Of a stretch of 64,000 nucleotides of DNA, positions 18,301 through 27,588 are shown piece by piece. The stretch is from assembly GCF_024586915.1 (NCBI RefSeq), contig NZ_JANBVS010000013.1:62001-126000 (forward strand), written 5' to 3'. Source of the DNA: Bradyrhizobium sp. SRS-191. Its GTDB lineage: Bacteria > Pseudomonadota > Alphaproteobacteria > Rhizobiales > Xanthobacteraceae. Made by a program: the position numbers and the translations under genes. The stretch's first letter is position 1; the number at the start of each line of letters is the position of its first letter. A model generated the notes under the pieces. It searched no databases. It had not been told where the DNA came from and saw nothing but the letters and a program-made list of their open reading frames with translations.

Positions 18301-18338
18301 TTTTCCGGCGCTCAACCCTTCATCTCTGACCTGTAAGC

Positions 18339-18836
18339 GTGGCTCCGCAGCCTCGCGGCGCGTTTGCGCGTCCGAGCTTTGCTCTCAGGCACGCCCTTGA
18401 AACAGAAGGGCGCAGGGAAGGCCGGGTGCAGGCCGCACCCATGGCCCGCCTGCAGAAAAGAAAGCAGGCGGCAGTCACCACAGGATTGGCCGGTACACGC
18501 CGGCCTTCCCTGCGCGATGGGTTGAACGGCTGCTCCGTGCTCTCCCAGGGGACCGGGCTTGCTTGCCCCCGTCATCGGGATGTCGCCGACCAAGACACCA
18601 GCGTCGGGGTGTCGGGACCACACGGCTTGACCGTCCGCGAGGGGTTCGTTCGTCCGCACGCAAAACGCGCACTGCGACCCCAGGCGGCCACCGCATCTCC
18701 CGCTCCACGGTCCGTGACGATCGCGAAACGCCCCTTCAGTGAGCAGGAGACGGCGAGGAGGATCGTTCTGATTTGCCCGACGACACAAGGCCGGAGTTGC
18801 CCGACGGAATGCGGCAAACTGGCACGACGGGCAGAT
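18339..18836. repeat. Dispersed ~500-bp repeat, copy A
   Basis: It is nearly identical in order and sequence to 36957-37456, in the same orientation, across about 500 bp. Both copies contain GCAGGGAAGGCCGGGTGCAG, a GGACCGGGCTTGCTTGCCCC block and GTTGCCCGACGGAATGCGGC. Short indels between the copies break every reading frame, so the repeat is probably non-coding. I recall similar text inside many spurious hypothetical proteins of Bradyrhizobium genomes. No transposase or terminal inverted repeat is visible. Confidence 0.85.
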
Positions 18837-19061
18837 CGTGGCGCGGAGACCGGCGACGAAGTGAGCCGACGAGTGACGAAGGATGACGTCTTAGCGTCCG
18901 GTTCACCTCTGACTAGAGCACGTCCGGCAGGCTCACACCCGCACTTATGCAGGTCAGCGCTCATCCGATGAATCGACAGATCGCATGTATCGCCTTGCTG
19001 GACGTCTTGTTGGACGGCGCGCGCCAAAGTAGAGTGTCGCCGCATCCATTTTGATTCCAAT

Positions 19062-19979
19062 ATGAAATTTCTCTCTAGTAGTGCTGATATTCCGAATGAT
19101 CTAATTCGTTCCGTTAGCGACGGCGACGTCACCTTCCTTTGCGGAGCAGGCGTATCGTTCGGTGTTGGGCTTCCGACCTTTAAGAGGTTAACGGACGATG
19201 TATATGCGAGTATCGGTGAGGATCGCGGTCATGAGGCCGCGGAAATGGTCGCGTATGAAAATGAGGAGTATGACCGGGTACTTCGATCCCTTGAGAGACG
19301 CACATTGTTGTATGGGACCGAATCGCGTGTTCGCGTGGCAGTATCGCATATCCTGAAGCCACCCGCAGGCGCCGATCTCAGTCATCACAAATCGCTCATT
19401 CAGCTGTCGCGAGACCGCGCCGGGCAAGTACGCCTGCTGACCACGAATTTTGACACGCTCTTCGAGCGCGCGGCTAAGGAAGAGGGGATTAGTTGCGAGA
19501 GCCATGCGGGCAAAGCAATACCTCGCCCTGGCGGCGCTGATGATTTTGGTATTCTCCATCTTCACGGGCGTCTTGAGGACGCTGATCTTGATCTGAAGAA
19601 GTCAGACCTAATCCTCACAAGTGCAGACTTCGGGGACGCGTATCTCCGCGACGGATGGGCATCACGGTATATCGAAGACCGAATGCGTCTCAACGCGCTC
19701 ATCCTGGTGGGATATCGGGCCGAGGATGCAGCACTCCGTCTCTTGCTAGAAACCTTGGATGCTGATCGAGAGCGGTTCCGGGACCTAAAGGACATTTACG
19801 CGATTGAGAAAGCCTCATCCGGCTCCGCATCGCTTTGGAAGGCCAAGGGCATAAAGCCGATCGAATTCGCCGACTACCCAGACATTTATGCTACGTTGGC
19901 CGAGTGGGCTCGCTACGCTAAAGATCCGGCGGGGTACAGCAGACGAGGTCTTGAAGCGATCCTTAAATCGCCAGCCTGA
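19062..19979 (+). CDS. SIR2-like NADase-type protein (defence)
   Basis: A 305-aa protein covering a complete SIR2-like domain. The nucleotide-binding segment is FLCGAGVSFGVGLPTF (residues 25-40). TTNFDTLF (127-134) carries the conserved Asn-Phe-Asp, and ILHLHGRL (164-171) the catalytic-type His. A later stretch LILVGYRAEDAALRLLL fits the Rossmann C-terminal part. SIR2 domains of phage-defence proteins deplete NAD after infection. The gene ends with TGA at 19977-19979. The next gene is in the same frame and starts after only four codons, so the pair may be one protein interrupted by a stop or a tightly coupled two-gene system. No clear Shine-Dalgarno is seen upstream. Confidence 0.85.
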   Translation: MKFLSSSADIPNDLIRSVSDGDVTFLCGAGVSFGVGLPTFKRLTDDVYASIGEDRGHEAAEMVAYENEEYDRVLRSLERRTLLYGTESRVRVAVSHILKPPAGADLSHHKSLIQLSRDRAGQVRLLTTNFDTLFERAAKEEGISCESHAGKAIPRPGGADDFGILHLHGRLEDADLDLKKSDLILTSADFGDAYLRDGWASRYIEDRMRLNALILVGYRAEDAALRLLLETLDADRERFRDLKDIYAIEKASSGSASLWKAKGIKPIEFADYPDIYATLAEWARYAKDPAGYSRRGLEAILKSPA

Positions 19980-19991
19980 GCTTTCCGCCCT

Positions 19992-22658
19992 ATGTTAGAA
20001 ACAACAAAAAAAGTAACCCCAGCCGACGTTTCAGAGTTTGACCGGGATCGGTTGCGCTTTTTCTTCGCCGAGACCGACGCTCTAGCGACGCTAACGGAGA
20101 TCAATCCGTCACTGGCTTGGTTGCCATTGCTGGCCGAGATGCAGGTATTCCAAAACGATGCCGTGCTGCCCGCCTGGATCGAACGGAATTTTGGAGATGT
20201 CGAAGCGGTACGTGAAGTTGTCGAGAACCTCCGCTTTTTCAAGGCTGAAACGGCTCAAATTCTCAGATATCGCCTTGATGCACAGCGCAAGAAGCTTGAT
20301 CCGCTTCTGGTCCAATCCTGGCAACTGATAATCAGGCACATCGAAAACGACCATAAGGGACGAAGTCAAAACCGTTGGTTCGGACTATTGCCTCGATTGC
20401 ATCAAGGCGATCTCTCGCCGGATGTCCTCTCGCAGATCGTGGATATTCTCACGCCGAAGCTTTACGTTGGAAAGCGGTACGGTTGGTACGATGAGCCCGA
20501 TCGCAAGCTTGAGAAGCCAACCGACCTTATGTCCGTCAAGTATGGTGTCGATGATGGAGTTACCGAGCAGGATTTCCTTTCAGCTTGGCCTAAAAGCGCC
20601 AGCGCCAATGCTGAGAGATTTCTCGTTGGGGGCCTAACGACCGCTTTGAGCGCGACGCTGGCCGACGCCGTCGAGGTCGGCGTCGAGGGGGAGATCGGTC
20701 TCAGTCTTACCGACATCGATGTGCCTTCGGTAGCTGCGCACGAGCAGAATTCGTATCAGAAAGGATTTCTCCCACTCGTTCGAATTCTCGCCGAACTGTG
20801 GTCAAAGCTTATTCAGAAGGAGCCCGACAAAGCCCTTCACATCTTGACCGAGTGGAAGCGAAGTCCGTTTCGGCTTCTTCACCGGCTCGCGCTGTATGGA
20901 GCCGCAGATCCGCTCGTCTCCGCCGAACTTGCGGCCGACGTCTTATTAGAAATTCCAGAAGGTGAATTGTTCGTCACAAACTCCCAAGTCGAAGTGCATC
21001 GGCTCATTCGCTCGAGATGGCCGGAGTTCCCGCTGGAAAAGCGAGCTCTGATTGAGCGTCGTATCGTCGCTGGTCCTCCAGCGAGTTGGTTCAAGGACGG
21101 TATTGACTTGGCTGAGCCAATGGACCGGCATCGCTTTGCCCTCTTGATCGATCTCGAGCGCGCAAAGGTGCGGATGGGAGCGGAAGCTGCCCATTTGTTG
21201 GCCGAGATCAGGAAGCGGCACCCCCGATGGAAGGATGCCGAGCCGGAAAAGGCTGGTTTTGCAATCTGGCATGGCGGGGACATCCCAATCGATAAAGGAA
21301 AGGATAGGCTCGAACAGCTACCAGCTAGCCAGCTGATATCCGCCGCTAAGAAGGCGCAGGTCGAGGCGGATTCCACGGATCGTGATGCGTGGGAGGGCTT
21401 TTGCCAAAGTCATCCTCAGGAAGCGTTCTTCGGTATAGAGGCCGCGCAGGGGCTGGATCGCTGGCACGAGTGGGCTTGGCGTCCGTTTCTCTGGTCTGCC
21501 ACCAAAATCGCCGATGTAGATTTGTTGAACCGAGTGGCCAGATTGCTAGTGCAGTGGCCTGCTGATGCGACATTCGACGAGACCGCGAATGCGGCTGCCT
21601 CTTGGATGGACCAAGTTTCGGAAAAGCTTCGATCTTTGGTTCTTTGGAAACTTTGGGACTTTATCGAGCGCCGGGCGCCGCGACGAACAGACATCTCTGA
21701 TGGCGACATTTTTACTACGGCGCTCAATGATGTAGCCGGTAGTCTTGCGTCCGTTCTCTTGAAGAGGACGCCAAAGCCTAGGGGACAAATTGAACTTGGG
21801 AGAGCCTTGCGTGATCGCTATGTCCAATTGTTAGGTAAGAATGACATTTCTTCACGTCTGGCGCGTGTCAGAATTTCTGCCGCAGTTCCACTTCTATTCG
21901 AGCGTGCGCCGACCTGGACCAAAGCCCATATACTTCCATCTTACGACTGGACTTCGCCCGACGCGATTGCGATGTGGTCTGCCCGAAAGTATTCGAATTA
22001 TATCGGCTCGGCAGAACTGTTTGCGCTGACGAAGAAGGCCTTTATAGAGATATTCTCGCGCAAGGACGTTTCAATTGAGGACGTTCGAGTATTTTCGGAA
22101 TGGCTGGCGGTGATCCTGCTTTCCAAGCAAGCTGGCAGCACAGACTATCCTTTGACGACATCGGAAGCGCGCTCTGTATTGCGATCAAGCGGCAATGAGA
22201 GCCTGTGGTCATTCGCTCACCGACTGGCTGTCGAAATGGAGCGCGCTAAGCCCGCTGAGCAAAAGAGCGTCTGGCGGACCGTTGTGGGGCCTGTATTTGA
22301 AGGAGCTTGGCCGCTTGATGCAGAGCTGCAGACGCCGCGTGCAACCTTCAAGCTTGTTCAACTATTGTTGGCGACTGGCCAAGCCTTCGAAGAGGCTGCA
22401 TCCGTCATCATCCCGTTCATTCGGCCCGAAGATCCACGTGGTCATTCGAGCGTATTTTCGATCTCGGAGGCCAATCTTGATATTTACGCCACCGCCCCCC
22501 GCCAAGTGCTCAACCTTCTGGCTGCGGTCGCGGGCGACGCACCAAACCGCAGCCTCTATGGGCTAAACAAAGCTCTATCTAAGCTGCAAGATGAGGCGCC
22601 TGAATTGGTCACGACCAGGGCCTTCCAAAAGTTGGAGATGCAGGCCATGCAACTTTGA
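19992..22658 (+). CDS. Large partner of the SIR2 protein (possible DUF4020-like)
   Basis: An 888-aa soluble, mostly helical protein in the same frame as the SIR2 gene and separated from its stop by four codons. In many bacteria an N-terminal SIR2 domain is fused to a large C-terminal helical region, some annotated DUF4020; this ORF is the right size and position to be that region. I see no nuclease, ATPase or membrane motif. There are repeated Trp/Leu-rich helical segments such as LLAEIRKRHPRWKDAEP and LWSATKIADVDLLNRVARLL. It probably senses the phage or controls the NADase. The DUF assignment is from memory and needs a profile search. Confidence 0.6.
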   Translation: MLETTKKVTPADVSEFDRDRLRFFFAETDALATLTEINPSLAWLPLLAEMQVFQNDAVLPAWIERNFGDVEAVREVVENLRFFKAETAQILRYRLDAQRKKLDPLLVQSWQLIIRHIENDHKGRSQNRWFGLLPRLHQGDLSPDVLSQIVDILTPKLYVGKRYGWYDEPDRKLEKPTDLMSVKYGVDDGVTEQDFLSAWPKSASANAERFLVGGLTTALSATLADAVEVGVEGEIGLSLTDIDVPSVAAHEQNSYQKGFLPLVRILAELWSKLIQKEPDKALHILTEWKRSPFRLLHRLALYGAADPLVSAELAADVLLEIPEGELFVTNSQVEVHRLIRSRWPEFPLEKRALIERRIVAGPPASWFKDGIDLAEPMDRHRFALLIDLERAKVRMGAEAAHLLAEIRKRHPRWKDAEPEKAGFAIWHGGDIPIDKGKDRLEQLPASQLISAAKKAQVEADSTDRDAWEGFCQSHPQEAFFGIEAAQGLDRWHEWAWRPFLWSATKIADVDLLNRVARLLVQWPADATFDETANAAASWMDQVSEKLRSLVLWKLWDFIERRAPRRTDISDGDIFTTALNDVAGSLASVLLKRTPKPRGQIELGRALRDRYVQLLGKNDISSRLARVRISAAVPLLFERAPTWTKAHILPSYDWTSPDAIAMWSARKYSNYIGSAELFALTKKAFIEIFSRKDVSIEDVRVFSEWLAVILLSKQAGSTDYPLTTSEARSVLRSSGNESLWSFAHRLAVEMERAKPAEQKSVWRTVVGPVFEGAWPLDAELQTPRATFKLVQLLLATGQAFEEAASVIIPFIRPEDPRGHSSVFSISEANLDIYATAPRQVLNLLAAVAGDAPNRSLYGLNKALSKLQDEAPELVTTRAFQKLEMQAMQL

Positions 22659-22707
22659 TTGCTTTGGCAGAGACTGAATTTGTAGAATACGTTTTGTGGA
22701 GGAAAAA

Positions 22708-24396
22708 ATGGACCAAGCAAGCCTGACGTTGGCGCTGCCGGTGCCTACGCATTCTCGCTACACGACATTATTGAGCGATATTGAAAAGGGAGAGATCAAA
22801 ATCCCTCAGTTTCAACGCGATTTCGTTTGGTCGATCCAGAAATCGGCTGCGCTGATCGATAGCGTCATCAAGGCGTATCCGATCGGCACGTTCATTTTTT
22901 GGGACACAAAAGAGAGACTGCGCAGCGTCAGGGACCTTGGCAACTTTCGCCTGCCGGAGCCGAAGGACGGTGACGTGGTGTCATTTGTGCTTGACGGACA
23001 ACAGCGGTTGACCAGCTTGTTTGCTGTTTTGAAGGGCCTCAAGATCGAGCGTGACCCGGGTTCAGTCGAGGATTTCTCTGAAGTCTATGTCGATCTTAAA
23101 GCAACATCAGACGAGCAGATTGTTATAACTGACCTCGCCGACAAAGACAGGTCGTCTTGTATAAAGCTGTCCGATTTGCTGCAAGGTGGTTTAAAGAAGT
23201 TGTCAGCCTATCCAGAATTATTTCATCCGAAGCTCGATGAATACAGGGAACGTATTCAATCCTACGACTTCTCGATCATTCGCGTTCGCGACGTTCCCAT
23301 CGAAGTTGCCACCGAGATCTTTACCCGCATCAATGTGGGTGGAAAGCCGTTGTCGTTGTTTGAAATTATGGTGGCCAAAACTTACGACGAAAAGAGAAGG
23401 TTCGACCTCTCTGAAGCCTTCGACGAGCTTGTCTCATCGCTTACTCCTGTGGATTACGAAACCATATCAGACGCTACGATTCTCCAGCTTATCGCGCTTA
23501 TTTTGATCGGCGACTGCAAGAAGCAGGCAATTTTGAAGCTTGGGAAGAAGGAATTCATCGATCTATGGCCGAAAGCTATTGATGCCGCCGAGCGGGCGGT
23601 CGAGTATTTTCGCAGTACATACCGCATTCCAGTTTCCCAGCTTCTTCCGTACAACACTCTCCTCGTTCCTTTTGGATACTACTTTTTTCATCATCCGGAT
23701 AAGCCCGACGCAACGCAAAGAGCGCTGCTTGAGGATTTCTTTTGGCGATGTTCGCTGGGCGGGCGCTATTCGTCTGCTGTAGAAAGCAAACTTGTTCAGG
23801 ACGTGAAGCGGATTGATTCGATCTTGCATGATCAATCCCCCGAATATGATTGGCCAATCAACCCGTCGCCTGACTTCTTGATAGCCAACGGATGGTTCAA
23901 TGCGGGCCGAAGTTTTGTAAAGGCGATACTGTGCCTTTATGCCTATCATGAACCAAAGTCGTTCAATGACAATGGCAAGGTAAACATTCAGAATAATTGG
24001 TTGAAGCAATCAAATAGCAAAAATTACCACCACTTCTTCCCGCGAGCGTATCTCTCCAAGGAGGGAGTCGATGAGGCCAGCATCAATAATGTATTGAACA
24101 TAACGATTGTCGACGATTACTTGAATAAGCGCAAAATCCGCGCGCGACCTCCGTCGGATTACATGAGGGAGTTCGAGCGGGAGAATGCGACTTTGGCGGC
24201 AACAATGAAAACACATCTTATCAATGATCTCGACGCGTTCGGCGTTTGGAGTGACGATTATTCGGAGTTCATACGCCGGCGAGCCGAATTTGTGAGCGGA
24301 GAGCTTATGAAGCGCATTATCCCGAGGGAAGTAGACAGGCAGAACCAAACTGCTCGCACCGATGATCTCGAAGAGGACATGTCTACGTTCGAGTGA
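22708..24396 (+). CDS. GmrSD-like DUF262 / HNH nuclease
   Basis: About 562 aa with the ATG at 22708, which has GGAGG six bases upstream; a GTG at 22696 is less likely. The N-terminal DUF262 (ParB-like NTPase) domain has KIPQFQRDFVW, a PIGTFIFWD segment and DGQQRLTSLFAVLKGL. A TRINVGGKPLSLFEIMVAK segment is typical of the family. The C-terminal domain has YHHFFPRAYLSK and NNVLNITIVDDYLNKRKI, the HNH-like DUF1524 pattern. GmrSD enzymes are type IV restriction enzymes acting on modified DNA. It follows the SIR2 pair by 49 bp in the same direction, so it may be co-transcribed. Confidence 0.85.
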   Translation: MDQASLTLALPVPTHSRYTTLLSDIEKGEIKIPQFQRDFVWSIQKSAALIDSVIKAYPIGTFIFWDTKERLRSVRDLGNFRLPEPKDGDVVSFVLDGQQRLTSLFAVLKGLKIERDPGSVEDFSEVYVDLKATSDEQIVITDLADKDRSSCIKLSDLLQGGLKKLSAYPELFHPKLDEYRERIQSYDFSIIRVRDVPIEVATEIFTRINVGGKPLSLFEIMVAKTYDEKRRFDLSEAFDELVSSLTPVDYETISDATILQLIALILIGDCKKQAILKLGKKEFIDLWPKAIDAAERAVEYFRSTYRIPVSQLLPYNTLLVPFGYYFFHHPDKPDATQRALLEDFFWRCSLGGRYSSAVESKLVQDVKRIDSILHDQSPEYDWPINPSPDFLIANGWFNAGRSFVKAILCLYAYHEPKSFNDNGKVNIQNNWLKQSNSKNYHHFFPRAYLSKEGVDEASINNVLNITIVDDYLNKRKIRARPPSDYMREFERENATLAATMKTHLINDLDAFGVWSDDYSEFIRRRAEFVSGELMKRIIPREVDRQNQTARTDDLEEDMSTFE

Positions 24397-24399
24397 GCA

Positions 24400-25395
24400 G
24401 GGACGCACGACGGCAAAGCGCCGACGCATGCGGCCGTGGCCGCGCGCGTCGAGCCCATTCGCCGATTGGCTTCAGCGGCGGCTTTTCGTTTCCTCTTCTC
24501 CAGTCCGTTCGGGTCGATCAGGGTGGTGGGATTGTCGCCGACATAGTCGTAGAGATTGGGCCCGTCGGTCTCACCCAGCGGATCGGGGGTCAGCCATCGG
24601 CCCCAGCCCGGCTGATAGTAGCGGCCGCCGAAATACGACAGGCCGGTCTCGGCGTCGTGCTCCTTGCCCGAAAAGCCGAGATCGGGCCCGCGCGGCGCAC
24701 GGCCGGCATCGAGCGCGATGCTGACGCTGCCGTAGGGATCGTAGTCGCGATAGCCGAGCAGCGCGCCCTGGCCGTCGAGTGCGACCGTGACCGAGCCGAG
24801 CCGGTCGGTGAGCAGATGGCGTTCGCGCGCCGCGGCTCCTGCTTCGCGGCTGACGATCAGCAGATCCTCGCCGTGCTCGCGCACCACCACATGGAATGTG
24901 CGCTGGTCCGGCTGGCCTGATCCCGCGACCGTCTCGATCCAGGTCGAGCCGACGCATTGCCAGGTCGCGGTCGTGCCGGCAGCGGATGTGTGCCGGGTGC
25001 GGCGGCAGCCGTCGACATCTTAGCGATAGGCGGCTGCCGTCGCCGCGGCCGTCGCCGTCACCAGCCGCCCGGCAAAGTCGTAGGCGAGCGTGCTGCCGCT
25101 CTCGAGCGCGGTGAGATTGCCGGCCGCGTCGAAGAAGCCGTCGACGGTTTTGCCTGCCGTCGTCATGGCCTGGGCGACGGCCCGGTTCGAGGCCGGCGCG
25201 ACGGCAATTGCGAGGTCATCGCGGGAGCCGGCCGGACTGTGGCGGACGGAGATGAGATTGTCGCTGCGGTCGTAGCTCAGGGCCTGGCTGTACGGCGCGA
25301 TCGTGTTGTCGGCCAGCCGGCTCCTGCCGGTCGCGCCGACCAGGCGATAGAGCGCATCGTAGCTGTACTCCTTGGCCACCGGCGTGACCGGCAGC
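24400..25395 (-). pseudogene. Rhs/YD-repeat protein remnant
   Basis: Reading the minus strand from about 25395: KEYSYDALYRLV, ALSYDRSDNLISV, GFFDAAGNLTAL and LAYDFAGRLVTA are YD repeats. A TAA at 25020-25022 then stops the frame. The same frame continues with DVDGCRRT, then the Rhs core: LTDRLGSVTVALD, DYDPYGSV, GLSYFGGRYYQPGWGRW and TPDPLGETDGPNLYDYVGDN. The TAA replaces the Tyr expected in a YDVDG repeat, so a nonsense mutation is likely. The beginning of the gene is gone, and the C-terminus runs into unrelated sequence at the GmrSD gene end. This is a decayed toxin-delivery or surface protein gene. Confidence 0.8.
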
Positions 25396-25429
25396 TGAAG
25401 GCCCAAGCGGAGCCGGGCGGCGTCGCCCT

Positions 25430-25661
25430 TACGCTCAGCATTGCGCCGACGTCCGACACCGCCATCAACTCCGCCAACTACACGTTCAATCCGCCTGCCA
25501 CCATCACGGCGGTCAAGATCGATCCGGTCAAGGACTTCATCATCCATCTGGTCGCGGACCTGAAGGCCGGCACCGCCTACACGGTGACGATTGCCAACCT
25601 GCTGACGCTGGCCGGCGACGGCGTCGATCCGGCCTGCGATTCTGCGCCCGTCGCGCCCTGA
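25430..25661 (+). pseudogene. Fragment of a secreted/repeat protein
   Basis: A short open stretch reads like the end of a bacterial Ig-like or adhesin-type domain (SANYTFNPPATITAVKIDP, then KAGTAYTVTIANLLTLAG). It has no start of its own and begins where the minus-strand rhs remnant loses similarity, so it is probably a relic joined by rearrangement. Confidence 0.35.
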
Positions 25662-26159
25662 GCGGCGGTGACCAGCCGTGGCGGCTCGTGCCCGGCGCCA
25701 CCGCTGCGCGGGGTGCGAGCGGTCATGGTTACGGCCTGCGCTCGCACCGCGTCCGGATCGCTGCCCGATCGGAGCAGGAACACGCCGTCCATCGGTGAGG
25801 TCAACTCGGCGTGGCGCTGGCCGCAGCGTCATGAGATGGCGATGGAGTCTCGGACGTTGCAGAACGCAAAGGTGAGACGGCGCGCGCCTGTTCTGTTCGC
25901 ATTGTTGTCAGACCGAAAGTCGTTTGCGGCGAACATCGGGCCGGTGCTCAATCGGTTCTCAGCCGATTGGCGCTGATCTGTGCGATTGCCGAGAGCTGAA
26001 GCAGCCGAGATTTGACATTAGCCGCGCTTATATCCGCAATTTTTGCTTCCAATTTTACTTCGCCAAACCCCGCCGATAGCCTCGCGTCAAGATCGAGACG
26101 CAAGCGAGCCGACAGCCAACGAAGGATGTCGCGCCGCCTTGTAACCAGCGGGGGTTGCT
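25662..26159. other. Intergenic, upstream of the ABC/hydroxylase operon
   Basis: About 500 bp without a supported gene. The last 180 bp are locally AT-richer (around 26010-26060) and must include the promoter and leader of the binding-protein gene. Confidence 0.4.
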
Positions 26160-27503
26160 ATGCGCGACAATGAAAAACGCACGTCCAAGGCAGAGACGCA
26201 GAAGAAGGCGCCGAGAGACAAGCTGAGCCGGCGCTCATTGTTGAAAGGTGCGGCCGCCTTCGCCGGCGCCGTGGTGGGCTCGGAGATCCTGCCGGGGGCG
26301 CCGACGATCTGGGCGCAGGAGATCAAGGACATCGAGCTGCGCCATGTCGGCGTGTCCTATTCGGTGGTGAAGGCGATCGGCGACCAGGCCGCCAAGGATC
26401 TCGGCTTCAAGGTCACGATGCAGAACCTCGACACGTCGGCCGCGATCAACCGCTTCATCAGCCAGCCGAACAGCGTCGACATCGCCGACCTCGAGGGTTG
26501 GCAGGCCAAGCTTGCTGCCAAGCGCGGCGTGATCCAGGGCATCGAGGTCAAGAAGATCAAGGAGTTCGACAACATCCTGCCGATCTTCACCAAGGGCGAG
26601 ATCAACGGCCACAAGATCCCGCGCCAGGGCATCTCGCCCTATGAGGCGATGTACATTTCCAAGCCGGACTCCACCGATCTGCATGACGGCGTCACGGAAT
26701 GGGCGACCTTCCTGCCGCAGGTCTACAACGCCGACTCGATCGGCTACCGCCCCGACCTCGTCGGCCACGAAGTCACCGAGTGGAAGGACCTGATCGATCC
26801 CAAGTTCAAGGGCAAGGCTGCCATCCTCGACGTGCCCGCGATCGGCATCATGGACGCCGCGCTGTGCTTCGAGAGCGCCGGACTGATCAAGTACGGCAAT
26901 AAGGGCAACATGACCAAGGAGGAGATCGACTTCACCTGCAACAAGCTGATCGAGCTGAAGAAGCAGGGGCAGTTCCGCGCCACCTGGACCACCTTCGATC
27001 AGTCGGTGCAGCTGATGGCGGCGGGCGAGGTGGTGATCCAGTCGATGTGGTCGCCGGCTGTTGCCGCGGTGCGCGTGAAGGAAATCCCCTGCGTCTATGC
27101 GCCGGTCAACATCAAGAACGGCAAGGAAGGCTATCGCGGCTGGTGCAACGGCATGGGCCTGATGAAGCACCTCACCGGCAAGAAGCTCGACGCGGCCTAT
27201 GAGTATCTCAACTGGTACCTGTCTGGCTGGCAGGGCGGCTTCGTGGCGCGCTACGGCTATTACAGCCCGGTGCCGTCGACGGCGAAGAAATTCCTCACGG
27301 CCGCGGAATGGGAGTTCTGGTATGAGGGCAAGCCCGCGCCCGAGGTCGTCAACGATCCCTATGGCGTACCGATGGAGAAGGCCGGCACCAAGCGCGACGG
27401 CGGCTCCTTCCTCGATCGCGTCACCAACATCTCCTGCTGGAATACGCTGATGGACGAGGCCGCCTACATGAACAAGCGCTGGAACGACTTCAAGGTGGCC
27501 TAA
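26160..27503 (+). CDS. ABC transporter substrate-binding protein (Tat-exported, polyamine-type)
   Basis: A 447-aa protein. The N-terminus has a twin-arginine signal (LSRRSLLKGAAAFAGAVVG), so it is exported folded to the periplasm. The mature part fits the family of extracellular solute-binding proteins related to PotD/PotF: NADSIGYRPDLVG, EWKDLIDPKFKGKAAI, LMAAGEVVIQSMWSP and AYEYLNWYLSGW. It heads an operon with two permeases, an ATPase, a molybdenum hydroxylase and an amidase. That context suggests a nitrogen-containing organic ligand, not necessarily a polyamine. A strong hairpin follows the gene, probably keeping this message at a higher level than the permeases. Confidence 0.88.
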   Translation: MRDNEKRTSKAETQKKAPRDKLSRRSLLKGAAAFAGAVVGSEILPGAPTIWAQEIKDIELRHVGVSYSVVKAIGDQAAKDLGFKVTMQNLDTSAAINRFISQPNSVDIADLEGWQAKLAAKRGVIQGIEVKKIKEFDNILPIFTKGEINGHKIPRQGISPYEAMYISKPDSTDLHDGVTEWATFLPQVYNADSIGYRPDLVGHEVTEWKDLIDPKFKGKAAILDVPAIGIMDAALCFESAGLIKYGNKGNMTKEEIDFTCNKLIELKKQGQFRATWTTFDQSVQLMAAGEVVIQSMWSPAVAAVRVKEIPCVYAPVNIKNGKEGYRGWCNGMGLMKHLTGKKLDAAYEYLNWYLSGWQGGFVARYGYYSPVPSTAKKFLTAAEWEFWYEGKPAPEVVNDPYGVPMEKAGTKRDGGSFLDRVTNISCWNTLMDEAAYMNKRWNDFKVA

Positions 27504-27538
27504 GTCAGGGTGGCCTGAATCCTGCCTCTCCCATGTAC

Positions 27539-27562
27539 GGCCGGCACGATCAAGTGCCGGCC
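27539..27562 (+). promoter_or_regulatory. Intercistronic hairpin (9-bp perfect stem)
   Basis: GGCCGGCAC and GTGCCGGCC pair around the loop GATCAA, 36 bp after the binding-protein stop and before the first permease. There is no T-tract, so it is more likely an mRNA-stabilising or attenuating hairpin, as is common behind binding-protein genes, than a full terminator. Confidence 0.75.
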
Positions 27563-27588
27563 AAGGCGACAGCGAAGCAATCTCAGAG

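Noticed and set aside
18312..19132. Several open frames across repeat copy A on both strands
   Set aside because: The same repeat at 36,957 has indels that break all of these frames, so none is likely to be translated.
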